From NCBI RefSeq assembly GCF_905175385.1, contig NZ_HG992749.1, positions 620,001 to 684,000 of the forward strand: a DNA stretch of 64,000 bases, given 5' to 3'. The first letter of the stretch is position 1; every line of letters begins with the position of its first letter. Shown here piece after piece: positions 21,120 through 31,706 of this stretch. A program made the position numbers and the translations under genes. Source of the stretch: Vibrio sp. B1FLJ16. Lineage in GTDB: Bacteria; Pseudomonadota; Gammaproteobacteria; Enterobacterales; Vibrionaceae. A model generated the notes under the pieces. The model was not told the origin of the DNA. It was given only the letters and a program-made list of their open reading frames with translations, and searched no databases.

Positions 21120-22238
21120 ATGCAACACGAATCTCCTATTATTCGTCGTAAATCGACGCGTATTTATGTGGGTGATGTACCAATTGGTGATGGTGCGCCA
21201 ATTGCTGTACAGTCAATGACCAACACTCGCACGACTGACGTGGAAGCGACAGTCGCACAAATCCGGGCACTAGAAAAAGTTGGTGCAGACATCGTACGTG
21301 TTTCTGTACCTACGATGGATGCTGCTGAAGCGTTTAAACAGATCAAACAGCAAGTGTCAGTTCCTTTGGTTGCGGATATTCACTTTGATTACCGCATTGC
21401 ACTAAAAGTGGCTGAGTATGGTGTTGATTGTTTACGCATTAACCCAGGAAATATCGGTAACGAAGAGCGTATTCGCTCGGTTGTTGATTGCGCCCGTGAT
21501 AAAAACATACCGATCCGTATTGGCGTCAATGGCGGTTCTTTAGAAAAAGATCTGCAGATGAAATATGGTGAGCCGACTCCGGAAGCTTTAGTTGAATCGG
21601 CAATGCGTCACGTGGATCACCTTGACCGCCTTAACTTTGACCAGTTCAAAGTGAGCGTTAAAGCATCAGATGTTTTTCTTGCGGTAGATTCATACAGGCT
21701 TCTAGCTAAGAAAATCGACCAGCCTCTGCATTTAGGAATTACAGAAGCCGGCGGGGCGCGTGCTGGAGCAGTCAAATCTTCAGTTGGCTTAGGTATGCTT
21801 CTGGCCGAAGGGATTGGCGACACCTTGCGTATTTCTCTTGCTGCGGACCCTGTAGAAGAGATCAAGGTAGGTTTCGATATTCTGAAGTCTCTGCGTATTC
21901 GTTCACGCGGTATTAACTTCATTGCGTGTCCGAGTTGTTCACGTCAGGAATTCGATGTAATCGGTACTGTAAACGCACTTGAAGAGCGCTTAGAAGACAT
22001 CATTACTCCGATGGATGTGTCGATTATCGGCTGTGTGGTAAACGGTCCTGGTGAAGCAGAGGTTTCTCATCTAGGTCTGGCAGGCAGTAATAAGAAGAGT
22101 GCTTTTTATGAAGATGGTAAACGCCAGAAAGAGCGCTTTGATAACAATGATCTTGTAGATCAGCTAGAAGCTAAAATCCGTGCGAAAGCGTCCATGATGG
22201 ACAATGAAAATCGTATCGAAGTAAAAGTACAAGATTAA
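21120..22238 (+). CDS. ispG: 4-hydroxy-3-methylbut-2-enyl diphosphate synthase IspG
   Basis: A 372-residue [4Fe-4S] enzyme of the MEP isoprenoid pathway. The cluster ligands C270, C273 ([11 protein letters not shown]) and C305 ([13 protein letters not shown]) plus E312 match E. coli. The start [15 protein letters not shown] at 21120 is chosen; the open frame reaches further upstream only by overlapping rodZ. hisS follows after 26 bases. As a cluster enzyme it depends on the isc operon upstream. Confidence 0.98.
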   Translation: MQHESPIIRRKSTRIYVGDVPIGDGAPIAVQSMTNTRTTDVEATVAQIRALEKVGADIVRVSVPTMDAAEAFKQIKQQVSVPLVADIHFDYRIALKVAEYGVDCLRINPGNIGNEERIRSVVDCARDKNIPIRIGVNGGSLEKDLQMKYGEPTPEALVESAMRHVDHLDRLNFDQFKVSVKASDVFLAVDSYRLLAKKIDQPLHLGITEAGGARAGAVKSSVGLGMLLAEGIGDTLRISLAADPVEEIKVGFDILKSLRIRSRGINFIACPSCSRQEFDVIGTVNALEERLEDIITPMDVSIIGCVVNGPGEAEVSHLGLAGSNKKSAFYEDGKRQKERFDNNDLVDQLEAKIRAKASMMDNENRIEVKVQD

Positions 22239-22264
22239 TCTCAACGAGAATTACGGACAGTATT

Positions 22265-23533
22265 GTGGCAAAAACAATTCAAGCAATTCGAGGCATGAAC
22301 GACTGCCTCCCAACTCAATCGCCACTGTGGCAGAAACTAGAAAACGCAGTGAAAAATGTAATTAGCGCATACGGTTACAACGAAATGCGTATGCCAATCG
22401 TTGAGATGACCCATCTGTTCAGCCGAGCTGTTGGTGAAGAGACAGACGTGGTTTCGAAAGAGATGTACACGTTCGAAGATCGCAATGGCGATAGCCTGAC
22501 GCTTCGTCCTGAAGGGACTGCTGGCTGTGTACGTGCCGGTATCGAAAATGGTTTGTTGTACAACCAGGAACAGCGTGTCTGGTACATGGGCCCGATGTTC
22601 CGTCACGAGCGTCCTCAGAAAGGCCGTTACCGTCAGTTCCACCAGTGTGGCGTGGAAGTATTTGGCCTGAATGGTCCTGACGTAGATGCTGAACTTATTA
22701 TGATGACCGCTCGTCTGTGGCGTGAACTTAGCATCGATAAGCATGTTCGTCTTGAGTTGAACTCAATTGGTTCGCCTGAAGCTCGTGCAAACTATAATGA
22801 AGCTTTAGTGGCGTTTCTGGAACAACATATCGATGTACTGGATGACGATTGCAAACGTCGTATGCACACTAACCCTCTGCGAGTACTGGACAGTAAAAAC
22901 CCAGATGTTCAGAATATTTTAGGTGATGCACCTCGCCTTTCTGATTACTTAGATGATGATTCTAAGCAACATTTTGCAGGTCTTTGTGAACTTCTTGATG
23001 CTGCGGGTATCGAATACACTGTTAATGAACGCCTTGTTCGTGGTCTGGACTACTACAACCGTACTGTTTTCGAGTGGATCACTGAAAGCTTAGGTTCTCA
23101 GGGTACGGTATGTGGTGGTGGTCGCTACGATGGTCTGGTCGAGCAGCTTGGCGGTAAAGCGACGCCTGCGGTTGGTTTTGCGATGGGTCTAGAGCGTCTG
23201 GTATTGATGCTTGAAACTTTGGAGCTGACAGAAGTACGCCGCTCTGTAGATGTTTACGTAGTCACGGCCGGCGAAGGCACCATGATGGCCGGAATGAAAC
23301 TTGCTGAGCAGCTTCGTGAAGAAGTACCAGGCGTTCGTGTGATGAATCACTTTGGTGGCGGTAACTTCAAGAAACAGTTTAAACGCGCAGATAAAGTCGG
23401 TGCTGTTGTAGCATTGGTTCTGGGTGAGAACGAGGTTGCGGATAACACCGTTGTACTGAAAGACTTGGCTGGTGGTGAGCAAGAGACTTACAACCAGGCA
23501 GAAGTTGCTGAAAAGATCGCAGCGCTTATCTAA
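22265..23533 (+). CDS. hisS: Histidyl-tRNA synthetase
   Basis: A 422-residue class II synthetase starting with GTG. Motif 2 appears in [19 protein letters not shown], the histidine motifs in [15 protein letters not shown] and [14 protein letters not shown], and TLRPEGTAG near residue 80. The C-terminal anticodon-binding domain begins at about 330 ([10 protein letters not shown]). Length agrees with the family. Confidence 0.98.
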   Translation: MAKTIQAIRGMNDCLPTQSPLWQKLENAVKNVISAYGYNEMRMPIVEMTHLFSRAVGEETDVVSKEMYTFEDRNGDSLTLRPEGTAGCVRAGIENGLLYNQEQRVWYMGPMFRHERPQKGRYRQFHQCGVEVFGLNGPDVDAELIMMTARLWRELSIDKHVRLELNSIGSPEARANYNEALVAFLEQHIDVLDDDCKRRMHTNPLRVLDSKNPDVQNILGDAPRLSDYLDDDSKQHFAGLCELLDAAGIEYTVNERLVRGLDYYNRTVFEWITESLGSQGTVCGGGRYDGLVEQLGGKATPAVGFAMGLERLVLMLETLELTEVRRSVDVYVVTAGEGTMMAGMKLAEQLREEVPGVRVMNHFGGGNFKKQFKRADKVGAVVALVLGENEVADNTVVLKDLAGGEQETYNQAEVAEKIAALI

Positions 23534-23574
23534 GTCTTTTAGTAAGCTAGTAACTTTATCCTGATTCGTTATCT

Positions 23575-23598
23575 AAGGCTCCCAAATGCGGAGCCTTT
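23575..23598 (+). terminator. Hairpin after hisS, possible partial terminator
   Basis: Stem AAGGCTCC / GGAGCCTT with a 7-base loop and only a short T-stretch. Confidence 0.45.
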
Positions 23599-23613
23599 CA
23601 ACGAAATAGGAAC

Positions 23614-23634
23614 AATGGCAGCTAAGCTGCCATT
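23614..23634 (+). promoter_or_regulatory. Perfect palindrome before yfgM
   Basis: AATGGCAGCT-A-AGCTGCCATT, 21 bases, 24 bases before the yfgM start. No T-run. Either an mRNA hairpin or a protein site. Confidence 0.4.
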
Positions 23635-23657
23635 TACATGTTTTAAGAGGACAGGAA

Positions 23658-24272
23658 GTGGAACTTTACGATACTGAAGAACAACAAGTTGAAGCCATTA
23701 AAGACTGGTGGAAAGAGAACGGTAAAGCCGTGATCATTGGTGCAGTTGTTGGTTTAGGTGGTTTATTTGGTTGGCGTTACTACCAGGATTCGGTAATTCA
23801 GGCGAGTGAAGCGGCTTCGCAAAACTACACGACAGCCATTACTGCTCTGCAGGAAAACGGTGTCGACGCTCAAACTGAAGTTCAGGCCTTTATCGACTCA
23901 AGCCAAGTTAAAGAATATTCAGTATTGGCAGCCCTGCAATTAGCCAAAGCGCAAGTTGAAGCAGAAGACCTGACAGCAGCGCTTGAGCAACTTAAATGGG
24001 CTCAAACCAGCACTAAAGATGCCGCATTGTCTCCACTAATCAGTTACCGTATTGCTCGTATTGAAGCTGAGTTGGGTAATTTCGATGCTGCAACCTCAGA
24101 ACTAAGTAAAGTTACCGATGCAGCATGGAATGGCCGTATCGCAGAACTTCGCGGTGATATTGCACTTCGTCAGGGTGACAAGGATTCGGCTTATGCTGCC
24201 TACACTGAAGCGCATCAAGCAGCAGATGCAAGCCCGACACTACAAATGAAATTGGACGATCTGGCGAAATAA
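23658..24272 (+). CDS. yfgM: Ancillary SecYEG translocon subunit YfgM
   Basis: A 204-residue bitopic membrane protein: a cytoplasmic N-terminus (MELYDTEEQQVEAIKDWWKENG), one span (about 22-40, ending GLFGWRYYQ) and a periplasmic TPR-like domain. YfgM is known to associate with SecYEG and the chaperone PpiD. The start is GTG behind AGAGGACAGGA. It lies between hisS and bamB as in E. coli, with bamB 12 bases downstream. Confidence 0.93.
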   Translation: MELYDTEEQQVEAIKDWWKENGKAVIIGAVVGLGGLFGWRYYQDSVIQASEAASQNYTTAITALQENGVDAQTEVQAFIDSSQVKEYSVLAALQLAKAQVEAEDLTAALEQLKWAQTSTKDAALSPLISYRIARIEAELGNFDAATSELSKVTDAAWNGRIAELRGDIALRQGDKDSAYAAYTEAHQAADASPTLQMKLDDLAK

Positions 24273-24284
24273 GGACCGCATTGG

Positions 24285-25445
24285 ATGAAAAGAGTCTTTA
24301 AGAAAGCCTTGCTTGGTGTGTTAACTGTGGGAATTCTTGCTGGCTGTGCAAGCGAAGAAGATACCATTGTTATGGCGCCGCTACCTCAGGTCGATAGTGA
24401 GTTCACTACGAAAACCGAGTGGAGCACATCAGTTGGTGATGGTGTAGGCCATTACTTCTCTAAGCTGTCGCCTGTATACGCTAATGATATGTTATTTGTT
24501 GCTAGCCGTGATGGGATTGTAAAAGCTCTTGATCCAGAGAATGGCAAAGCGCAATGGCAAGTTGATCTCGAAGAGAGTGTTGTTGCCCGACTTTCAGGTG
24601 GTATCACGGCCGCTTACGGAAGCCTGTACATTGGTTCTGACAACGGCGATGTTATTTCTCTGTCCCAGGAGACAGGTGAAGTGAACTGGCGTGTCAAGGT
24701 TGGTGGTGAAGTTCTGGCTAAGCCAGTTGCTGACTCTGGCCTGATCATTATCAATACCAGCCGGGGGGTGCTAGTCGCTCTTAACGAAAGCACAGGTGAA
24801 CAACGCTGGGCGCTAAGCACTGAAGTACCTAACCTGACTTTACGTGGTGACAGTACACCAGTTGCAATTGGTGGTGGTGTCTTCTGGGGGACGGCGAATG
24901 GCCGACTTGCAGCCGCAATTGTCGAGCGTGGACAGCTTATCTGGCAACAGCCAGTAGGTACGCCAAAAGGTGCTACTGAGATTGACCGTCTGGTTGATGT
25001 CGATGCATCTCCGATTGTGCTTGGCGGGACTCTCTTTACCGTTGGTTTTAATGGTCAGCTGATTGCCGTTGATCTTCGTTCTGCTAACCCGATCTGGAAG
25101 CGTAACTATTCATCGGCGAATGATATGGCAACGGATGGCAGTCGTTTGTTCGTGATCACTGAAAAAGATCACGTGGTGGCCGTTGACGCTCGCAGTGGTA
25201 CCGAGTTGTGGTCAAACAACTTGTTAGAGCATCGCCAGCTTACCGCACCTGTAGTTGTGGGTAACTACGTTGTGGTTGGTGATACTCTTGGCTACTTGCA
25301 TTGGATAGATCGTTCAACCGGTGATTTTGTCGCCCAGCAATATGTTGATGACAGTGGTTTTGCTGTTGGCCCGACACTATTGTCTGATGGTTATGTCCTT
25401 ACAACACGTAACGGCGATGTAAAGAAACTAACCATTAACGAATAA
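24285..25445 (+). CDS. bamB: Outer-membrane assembly lipoprotein BamB
   Basis: A 386-residue eight-bladed beta-propeller lipoprotein of the BAM complex, which inserts beta-barrel proteins into the outer membrane. The lipobox LAGC puts the lipidated cysteine at 21. Repeated PQQ-type blade motifs are visible (ALDPENGKAQWQVDL, SLSQETGEVNWRVKVGG, ALNESTGEQRWALS, AVDARSGTELWSN). A terminator separates it from der. Confidence 0.97.
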   Translation: MKRVFKKALLGVLTVGILAGCASEEDTIVMAPLPQVDSEFTTKTEWSTSVGDGVGHYFSKLSPVYANDMLFVASRDGIVKALDPENGKAQWQVDLEESVVARLSGGITAAYGSLYIGSDNGDVISLSQETGEVNWRVKVGGEVLAKPVADSGLIIINTSRGVLVALNESTGEQRWALSTEVPNLTLRGDSTPVAIGGGVFWGTANGRLAAAIVERGQLIWQQPVGTPKGATEIDRLVDVDASPIVLGGTLFTVGFNGQLIAVDLRSANPIWKRNYSSANDMATDGSRLFVITEKDHVVAVDARSGTELWSNNLLEHRQLTAPVVVGNYVVVGDTLGYLHWIDRSTGDFVAQQYVDDSGFAVGPTLLSDGYVLTTRNGDVKKLTINE

Positions 25446-25466
25446 TATCGTGATATAATTCACATT

Positions 25467-25502
25467 CGGCTCCTGGCTGGTGACAGTTAGGAGCCGTTTT
25501 GT
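25467..25502 (+). terminator. Terminator of the rodZ-bamB group
   Basis: Stem CGGCTCCT / AGGAGCCG, 14-base loop, then TTTT. Confidence 0.8.
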
Positions 25503-25623
25503 TGTTTGAAATTATTTATTAACAGTTATTCCTGACGTGGTTATAGGTAAAAAGCTGGTTTGATTTGGCATTGAGCAAGTCGTTACCTATAACTACAGAA
25601 GAAAGATTATTGTAGAGGTTGTT

Positions 25624-27120
25624 ATGGTACCTGTTGTGGCCCTTGTTGGGCGTCCGAACGTAGGTAAATCTACACTATTTAACCGATTAACCCGTACTCG
25701 TGACGCGTTGGTTGCGGACTTTCCTGGCCTGACGCGAGACCGTAAATATGGCCAGGCTCGACTTGGCGAAGAGCACGAGTTTATTGTGATTGATACCGGT
25801 GGTATTGATGGCACAGAAGAAGGTGTGGAAACAAAAATGGCGCAGCAGTCGCTGGCAGCCATTGATGAAGCAGACGTAGTGCTGTTTCTTGTTGACGGTC
25901 GTGCTGGCCTTACGTCTGCTGACGAAGCCATTGCCGCGCATCTGCGTAAAATTGAAAAGCCAGCAATGCTGGTAGTTAACAAAATTGATGGTATCGATGC
26001 TGATGCTGCTTGTGCCGACTTTTGGCAGTTAGGTGTCGACGACATGTACCAGATTGCTGCTGCTCATGGCCGTGGCGTAACTGCGCTTCTAGAGCGTGCT
26101 CTGGCTCCGTTCTTTGACGATTTGCTTGCCAGCGAATCTGAAGAAGGTGAGATCGAAGATCTGACAGAATTTGAAGATGCTGAGATTGCGGATGATGAGT
26201 ACACCGAAGAAGAAGCGGAGCAAGAGTTCCAGCGTTTGCAAGATCAGCCAATCAAGCTTGCAATCATCGGTCGTCCGAACGTAGGTAAATCTACGCTGAC
26301 CAACCGTATTCTGGGTGAAGAGCGTGTTGTTGTGTACGATATGCCTGGTACCACCCGTGACTCTATCTACATTCCTATGGAACGTGATGGTCGTGAATAT
26401 GTACTTATCGATACGGCTGGTGTCCGTCGTCGTGGTCGTATTAACGAAACGGTTGAAAAGTTCTCGGTTGTTAAAACGTTAAAAGCAGTCGAAGATGCTA
26501 ACGTGGTTTTGCTGGTGATTGACGCTCGTGAAAACATTTCAGACCAGGATCTTAGCCTGCTTGGCTTTGCTCTGAACGCTGGCCGTTCTATCGTCCTTGC
26601 CGTGAACAAGTGGGATGGTCTGGATAACGACGTGAAAGAGAGCGTGAAAAAAGAGCTGGACCGCCGTCTGGGCTTTGTCGATTTTGCCCGTATTCATTTT
26701 ATCTCTGCATTGCACGGCACTGGTGTTGGCCACTTGTTTGAGTCGATTCAGGAAGCGTATAAGTCTGCTACGACTCGTGTCGGTACTTCAGTGCTGACCC
26801 GTATCATGAAAATGGCAGTTGATGATCACCAACCACCTATGGTTCGTGGTCGTCGTATTAAGCTGAAATACGCACACGCAGGTGGTTACAATCCACCAAT
26901 TGTGGTGATTCACGGTAATATGGTTCGCGATTTGCCAGATTCGTACAAGCGCTATCTGATGAACTACTTCCGTAAGTCTCTGGAAATCATGGGTACTCCA
27001 ATCCGTATTAACTTCCAGAACAGTGACAACCCATACGAGAACCGCACTAACAAACTTACGCTTTCTCAGGAACGTAAACGCAAACGTATGATGTCTGCGG
27101 TAAAAAACCGTAATAAATAA
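25624..27120 (+). CDS. der: Ribosome-assembly GTPase Der (EngA)
   Basis: A 498-residue double GTPase for 50S subunit maturation. Two copies of GRPNVGKST (about 8-16 and 217-225) mark the two G domains, with DTGGI and DTAGV switch II motifs and NKID and NKWD base-recognition motifs. An acidic linker separates the domains and a KH-like domain ends the protein. Length is near the E. coli 490. Confidence 0.98.
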   Translation: MVPVVALVGRPNVGKSTLFNRLTRTRDALVADFPGLTRDRKYGQARLGEEHEFIVIDTGGIDGTEEGVETKMAQQSLAAIDEADVVLFLVDGRAGLTSADEAIAAHLRKIEKPAMLVVNKIDGIDADAACADFWQLGVDDMYQIAAAHGRGVTALLERALAPFFDDLLASESEEGEIEDLTEFEDAEIADDEYTEEEAEQEFQRLQDQPIKLAIIGRPNVGKSTLTNRILGEERVVVYDMPGTTRDSIYIPMERDGREYVLIDTAGVRRRGRINETVEKFSVVKTLKAVEDANVVLLVIDARENISDQDLSLLGFALNAGRSIVLAVNKWDGLDNDVKESVKKELDRRLGFVDFARIHFISALHGTGVGHLFESIQEAYKSATTRVGTSVLTRIMKMAVDDHQPPMVRGRRIKLKYAHAGGYNPPIVVIHGNMVRDLPDSYKRYLMNYFRKSLEIMGTPIRINFQNSDNPYENRTNKLTLSQERKRKRMMSAVKNRNK

Positions 27121-27131
27121 TCGAGTTCAGG

Positions 27132-27160
27132 ATACCCAAGTTTTGCTTGGGTATTTTTTT
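27132..27160 (+). terminator. Terminator of der
   Basis: Stem ATACCCAAG / CTTGGGTAT, 5-base loop, seven T. Confidence 0.92.
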
Positions 27161-27187
27161 AACTTCAAAACCTCTTAAACAGCAACT

Positions 27188-28069
27188 ATGACTATAACTG
27201 CGACTAAAATCCGCTTCTGTCATCAGACATGGCAATTAGAATCTCCTGTACAATTTGTTCAACATAACGACGAAGTGACTTATGTCGTAACAGAGGCAAC
27301 ACCTTTTCATCCGGTAAGTCACATTTGGCCAGATCACCCCGCAGATAAAGGCGTTATTCAGGTAAACGGAGAAACGGTTGAGGTGATCGACTGTCAGGTT
27401 GGAGCTGTGGAGCAAGCTACCAATATACTGTATGTCGGAACGACAATTCCTGTAAAACGGGATACAGAAGGTTGGGCGTTTGTTGTAGTGCATGTATTAC
27501 CAAGAACAGAATCTCTGAAGTCTGGAACTACGGTCACCTTGCAAGTCGACAAAACCTATCAGCTTGCACTGAGCCGCGGCCATAGTGCAGGGCATTTGGC
27601 CTACTTAGCCCTAAATAAAGTTCTGGCCGAAGCGTATTGGCGTAAAGATGCCGATCGCAAAGACCCTCATGGCAACTATGACTTCAACAGCTATGCTCAG
27701 GAGAGTAGTTTTGTGACGCCTGATAAATGTCTGGATACCTACCGTTTAGGTAAAACACTCCGTAAAAGAGGTTTAAACAGCGCAGATATGTTGTCTGACC
27801 TTGTTGAGATAGAACATAAGGTAAATGCTCAGTTAGAAGAATGGTTGCTGCGTGATGAGGCGATCATTATCGAGTGCCAAGGCGAAAGTCTTACCGATTC
27901 CCGTTATTGGAAATGTGATTTAGGGGAGGGCGACATTGCGGTTATCCCTTGTGGCGGAACGCATGCGAACCGCTTAGGTGAGTTCGAATCTATACTGGTA
28001 TCATTTATCGAGCAAGGCCCTCAGATTATTGAAATGCACACCGAAGTAAAACCTAATACAGGAAGTTAG
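27188..28069 (+). CDS. AlaX-type aminoacyl-tRNA editing protein
   Basis: A 293-residue protein related to the editing half of alanyl-tRNA synthetase. The zinc motif is H132-H136 (GHSAGH) with C255 and H259 (PCGGTHANRLGEF), the tRNA second-additional-domain pattern. An N-terminal beta domain with VTEATPFHPVSHIWPDHPAD corresponds to the AlaRS-like barrel. AlaX proteins hydrolyse mischarged tRNA-Ala (Ser or Gly) in trans. The synthetase catalytic core is absent, so this is a free-standing editor. It is inserted between der and yfgJ, which are usually adjacent. Exact substrate unknown. Confidence 0.85.
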   Translation: MTITATKIRFCHQTWQLESPVQFVQHNDEVTYVVTEATPFHPVSHIWPDHPADKGVIQVNGETVEVIDCQVGAVEQATNILYVGTTIPVKRDTEGWAFVVVHVLPRTESLKSGTTVTLQVDKTYQLALSRGHSAGHLAYLALNKVLAEAYWRKDADRKDPHGNYDFNSYAQESSFVTPDKCLDTYRLGKTLRKRGLNSADMLSDLVEIEHKVNAQLEEWLLRDEAIIIECQGESLTDSRYWKCDLGEGDIAVIPCGGTHANRLGEFESILVSFIEQGPQIIEMHTEVKPNTGS

Positions 28070-28357
28070 ATCTTTTTGTGAAATTCTGAGCTTGAATGAT
28101 TTTTCACTTACGTTCAGGTTTATTGTCTGTTTTAAATTGAAATGCAGAACATGTAACTTATGCTTTCGGTATGTGGTGATATAAATATTCTTTTAGAGGG
28201 TGATCGCTGATCAAAAGGGAATTATCCGATGATCAGGGTAAGATCTTTTTAACCAAGTCCTATATAACTGTAAACAGGCTAAAGTGACGCGGATCAACGT
28301 TATCGAGCAATTCAACGAGATAAACTAGATAAAAGTAATTTGAAAGGTGGAAGTAAA

Positions 28358-28582
28358 ATGCAACAGAACATCTGTCCGACTTGTAACGTCGAATTAGAGT
28401 GGACGGGTCAGTATCACTGTAATCAGTGCGACTCGGATTTCAGAAAGGTAGGGTTTTGTCCTGATTGCGATGCTGAGCTAGAAAAACTTCAGGCTTGTGG
28501 AGCCGCGAATTACTTCTGCAATACCTGCAATGAACTCAAATCAAAATCCAGGGTTCGGTTTGAGTTTCAAAAGATCAGTTAA
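28358..28582 (+). CDS. yfgJ: Zinc-ribbon protein YfgJ
   Basis: A 74-residue protein with four CxxC pairs (C6/C9, C21/C24, C34/C37, C54/C57), forming two zinc ribbons. The E. coli homologue, also between der and xseA, has no established function. The ATG at 28358 follows GGTGG; an in-frame TTG six codons earlier overlaps that ribosome site. Its 3' end overlaps the convergent xseA by 8 bases. Confidence 0.85.
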   Translation: MQQNICPTCNVELEWTGQYHCNQCDSDFRKVGFCPDCDAELEKLQACGAANYFCNTCNELKSKSRVRFEFQKIS

Positions 28583-29906
28583 CAGTAGAACGAATCTCGC
28601 CATCGGCTAAACGGGTGACTAACAGGTCGCCCGTTTTCACCTCTTCAGCCTGAGTAATCACTTTGCCTTGCTCAGTCTGGGTGATCGAATAGCCACGCTT
28701 CAAGGTGGCAAGAGGGCTGACCGTATCTAGCTTTTCTGCGGCAATAGCCAGTTGGTGACGCATGGTTAGTAACTTACGATCCATCGCATCCATTAGCTTT
28801 TGTTCTGCACGTTCTAACTTCGATTTCTGCTCAGCTAATTGCTTTACAGGAGAGTTTAACTGCAGACGATAATGTTTGCGCTCAACCGCTTGTTGGCGGG
28901 TATCAATAAATCGCTGCATTGCTCTTCGCAGACGTGTATCCAGCTCGTCGAGTTGCTGAGACTGACGTTGTAGCTGATAGTTTGGATGCTGACGTTCTAA
29001 ACGGTGGAGCAGTTTTGTGCTTTGTTGCCTTTGTGTCGCTAAGTAGTAACGCATTGCGCTGGCTAGCTTATGCTGGCGGGTAATGAGAGCCTGGTCTTTA
29101 TGGCTGTTGTCACGGCTTACCAGTTCAGCGGCTGCCGAAGGTGTTGGAGCCCGTACATCAGCAACAAAGTCGGCAATGGTCACATCGACTTCGTGTCCAA
29201 CAGCACTGATGATCGGAATCTGGCTAGCCACGATCGTACGTGCAAGTATCTCATTATTAAAGCACCATAAGTCCTCTAAAGAGCCACCGCCACGACCGAC
29301 AATCAATACATCACATTCATTGCGGCTGTTAGCACGGCCGATCGCCTGAGCAATCTGTATGGCAGCATCTTCTCCCTGAACCATGGTTGGGTATATCACA
29401 ACCGGAAGCGAAGGATCACGACGTTTTAACACATCAAGAATATCGTAAAGTGCGGCTCCGGTTTTGGAAGTGATGACACCAACGCATTTCGGGTGCTCAG
29501 GCAAGGTGAGCTTGTTTGTCTGGGCAAACAAACCTTCTGCGGCCAGCTTCATCTTGAGCTCTTCGAACTCTTGCTGTAGACGACCATCACCTTCCGGCTG
29601 CATACTCTCGATAATAAGCTGGTAGTCACCTCGTGGCTCATACAGAGACAGGCGGGCTTTGACTAAAACTTGATTACCGTTGGCAGGTTTGAAAGTGACG
29701 CGACGATTGTTACCACGGAACATGGCACATTTAACTTGAGCACGGGAATCTTTAAGAGTGAGGTACCAGTGTCCCGAGACCGGAGCTGAGAAATTGGAGA
29801 TCTCTCCGATAAGCCAGACGACACCCATTTCATTTTCCAACAACAGACGGACTTCTGCATTAAGACGGGAAACAGTGAAAATGTTTTGATTGGTCTGGGA
29901 GAGCAC
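28575..29906 (-). CDS. xseA: Exodeoxyribonuclease VII large subunit
   Basis: A 443-residue nuclease subunit that degrades single-stranded DNA together with XseB. The OB-fold N-terminus shows [11 protein letters not shown] and [13 protein letters not shown], the catalytic part shows [34 protein letters not shown] and [29 protein letters not shown] split over two motifs, then long coiled-coil helices. No ATG fits; the GTG at 29906 gives the family length and start. The frame stays open 78 codons upstream into the guaB promoter region but reads without family similarity. Confidence 0.93.
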   Translation of the reverse strand: MLSQTNQNIFTVSRLNAEVRLLLENEMGVVWLIGEISNFSAPVSGHWYLTLKDSRAQVKCAMFRGNNRRVTFKPANGNQVLVKARLSLYEPRGDYQLIIESMQPEGDGRLQQEFEELKMKLAAEGLFAQTNKLTLPEHPKCVGVITSKTGAALYDILDVLKRRDPSLPVVIYPTMVQGEDAAIQIAQAIGRANSRNECDVLIVGRGGGSLEDLWCFNNEILARTIVASQIPIISAVGHEVDVTIADFVADVRAPTPSAAAELVSRDNSHKDQALITRQHKLASAMRYYLATQRQQSTKLLHRLERQHPNYQLQRQSQQLDELDTRLRRAMQRFIDTRQQAVERKHYRLQLNSPVKQLAEQKSKLERAEQKLMDAMDRKLLTMRHQLAIAAEKLDTVSPLATLKRGYSITQTEQGKVITQAEEVKTGDLLVTRLADGEIRSTVN

Positions 29907-29991
29907 AGCTAATCTCGTAGACGTGAGTATGGAAGTTAGCGGCAATATAATACATAGCAAGGGGGTAAATGCAAGAAAAAAATTAAAAAAT

Positions 29992-30023
29992 TTGTAGTCA
30001 AGCGATTGCGTTAACCGTATAAT
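29992..30023 (+). promoter_or_regulatory. Candidate guaB promoter
   Basis: Perfect -10 TATAAT (30018-30023), 118 bases before guaB. The -35 is poor (TTGTAG with a 20-base spacer) but is preceded by an A-rich stretch that resembles an UP element, a layout known for strong growth-regulated guaBA promoters. Confidence 0.5.
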
Positions 30024-30140
30024 CCCTCCGCAATATCTAATCCAAATGTAGCTTGTAAACAAAAACTCGCTGCCCTCATTATGCGAAACGATGAGACTTT
30101 GGATTGTTTTTTTTACTCCTCTAATTGTGAGATATTGCAA

Positions 30141-31607
30141 ATGCTAAGAATTGCCAAAGAAGCGCTGACATTCGACGACGTACTGCTAGTGCCAGCACAC
30201 TCCACCGTTCTCCCAAACACAGCTGATCTTCGCACTCAGCTGACGAAAAATATTGCTCTGAATATTCCGATGATTTCTGCGTCTATGGATACAGTGACGG
30301 AAGCTCGTTTAGCTATCGCACTTGCGCAGGAAGGCGGTATTGGCTTTATCCACAAGAACATGTCTATTGAGCAGCAAGCCGCTGAAGTTCGTAAAGTTAA
30401 AAAGTTCGAAGCGGGTGTGGTAACAGATCCTGTAACAGTAAACCCTGACGAAACGATTGCTGATGTAGTTGCACTGACTGAAAAGCACGGCTTCGCTGGT
30501 TTCCCTGTAGTAACTGAGCACAACGAACTGGTTGGTATCATCACTGGTCGTGACGTTCGTTTCGTTACAGACCTTTCTAAGAAAGTATCTTCAGTAATGA
30601 CGCCAAAAGAAAGCCTGGCAGCAGTGAAAGAAGGTGCAACTCGCGCAGAAGTTCAAGAGAAAATGCATGAAGCTCGCGTAGAGAAAGTGCTGGTTGTGAA
30701 TGATGATTTCAAACTTACCGGTATGATCACAGCGAAAGACTTCCACAAAGCTGAGCGTAAGCCTAACGCATGTAAAGATGAGCGTGGCCGTCTGCGTGTA
30801 GGTGCTGCAGTTGGTGCTGGTGCAGGTAACGAAGAACGCGTTGCAGCATTAGTTGAAGCGGGCGTTGATGTATTACTTATTGACTCTTCACACGGTCACT
30901 CTGAAGGTGTTCTGAATCGTATTCGCGAAACTCGCGCAGCATACCCAGATCTCGACATCATCGGTGGTAACGTAGCAACTGGTGCCGGCGCTAAAGCACT
31001 TATTGAAGCGGGCGTAAGCGCAGTAAAAGTTGGTATCGGCCCAGGCTCTATTTGTACGACTCGTATTGTAACCGGTGTGGGTGTTCCTCAAATCACAGCA
31101 ATCGCAGATGCGGCTGAAGTTGCGAACGAATACGGCATTCCTGTAATTGCTGACGGCGGTATCCGTTTCTCTGGCGATATCTGTAAAGCAATCGTAGCTG
31201 GCGCATCATGTGTGATGGTTGGTTCTATGTTTGCAGGTACTGAAGAAGCTCCGGGTGAAGTGATTCTTTACAACGGACGTTCATACAAAGCTTACCGCGG
31301 CATGGGTTCTCTGGGCGCAATGTCTCAAGGTTCTTCTGACCGTTACTTCCAGTCTGATAATGCAGCAGACAAGCTTGTTCCTGAAGGTATCGAAGGTCGT
31401 ATCGCATACAAAGGCCGCCTAAAAGAGATCGTACACCAACAAATGGGTGGTCTACGTTCAAGCATGGGTCTGACAGGTTCTGCAACTATCGAAGATATGC
31501 GTACTAAAGCTGAATTTGTACGTATTTCTGGCGCAGGTATGCAAGAGTCTCACGTACACGATGTTCAGATCACTAAGGAAGCACCAAACTACCGTCTAGG
31601 TAACTAA
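30141..31607 (+). CDS. guaB: IMP dehydrogenase
   Basis: A 488-residue enzyme oxidising IMP to XMP, the first committed step to GMP. The catalytic cysteine is in [15 protein letters not shown] (about residue 305). Two CBS domains interrupt the barrel at about 95-200 ([25 protein letters not shown]). The start [18 protein letters not shown] at 30141 is the family start and length equals E. coli GuaB; an upstream in-frame ATG overlaps the promoter region. guaA follows. Confidence 0.98.
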   Translation: MLRIAKEALTFDDVLLVPAHSTVLPNTADLRTQLTKNIALNIPMISASMDTVTEARLAIALAQEGGIGFIHKNMSIEQQAAEVRKVKKFEAGVVTDPVTVNPDETIADVVALTEKHGFAGFPVVTEHNELVGIITGRDVRFVTDLSKKVSSVMTPKESLAAVKEGATRAEVQEKMHEARVEKVLVVNDDFKLTGMITAKDFHKAERKPNACKDERGRLRVGAAVGAGAGNEERVAALVEAGVDVLLIDSSHGHSEGVLNRIRETRAAYPDLDIIGGNVATGAGAKALIEAGVSAVKVGIGPGSICTTRIVTGVGVPQITAIADAAEVANEYGIPVIADGGIRFSGDICKAIVAGASCVMVGSMFAGTEEAPGEVILYNGRSYKAYRGMGSLGAMSQGSSDRYFQSDNAADKLVPEGIEGRIAYKGRLKEIVHQQMGGLRSSMGLTGSATIEDMRTKAEFVRISGAGMQESHVHDVQITKEAPNYRLGN

Positions 31608-31614
31608 TAGCCCG

Positions 31615-31630
31615 ACGTAAACGTTTGCTT
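31615..31630 (+). promoter_or_regulatory. PurR-like operator between guaB and guaA
   Basis: ACGTAAACGTTTGCTT matches the PurR palindrome ACGCAAACGTTTGCGT in 14 of 16 positions, including the whole AAACGTTTGC core. It starts 8 bases after the guaB stop and lies 77 bases before guaA. Confidence 0.65.
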
Positions 31631-31650
31631 TTTCCTTGAAGCATTAATAA

Positions 31651-31677
31651 GAGGCGAGTACACTCGCCTCGGTTTTA
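31651..31677 (+). terminator. Terminator-like hairpin between guaB and guaA
   Basis: Stem GAGGCGAG / CTCGCCTC with a 4-base loop, then GG and TTTT. It could reduce read-through from guaB to guaA. Confidence 0.65.
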
Positions 31678-31706
31678 ATCACTTAGCCTAAAAAAGACTG
31701 CTCAAA

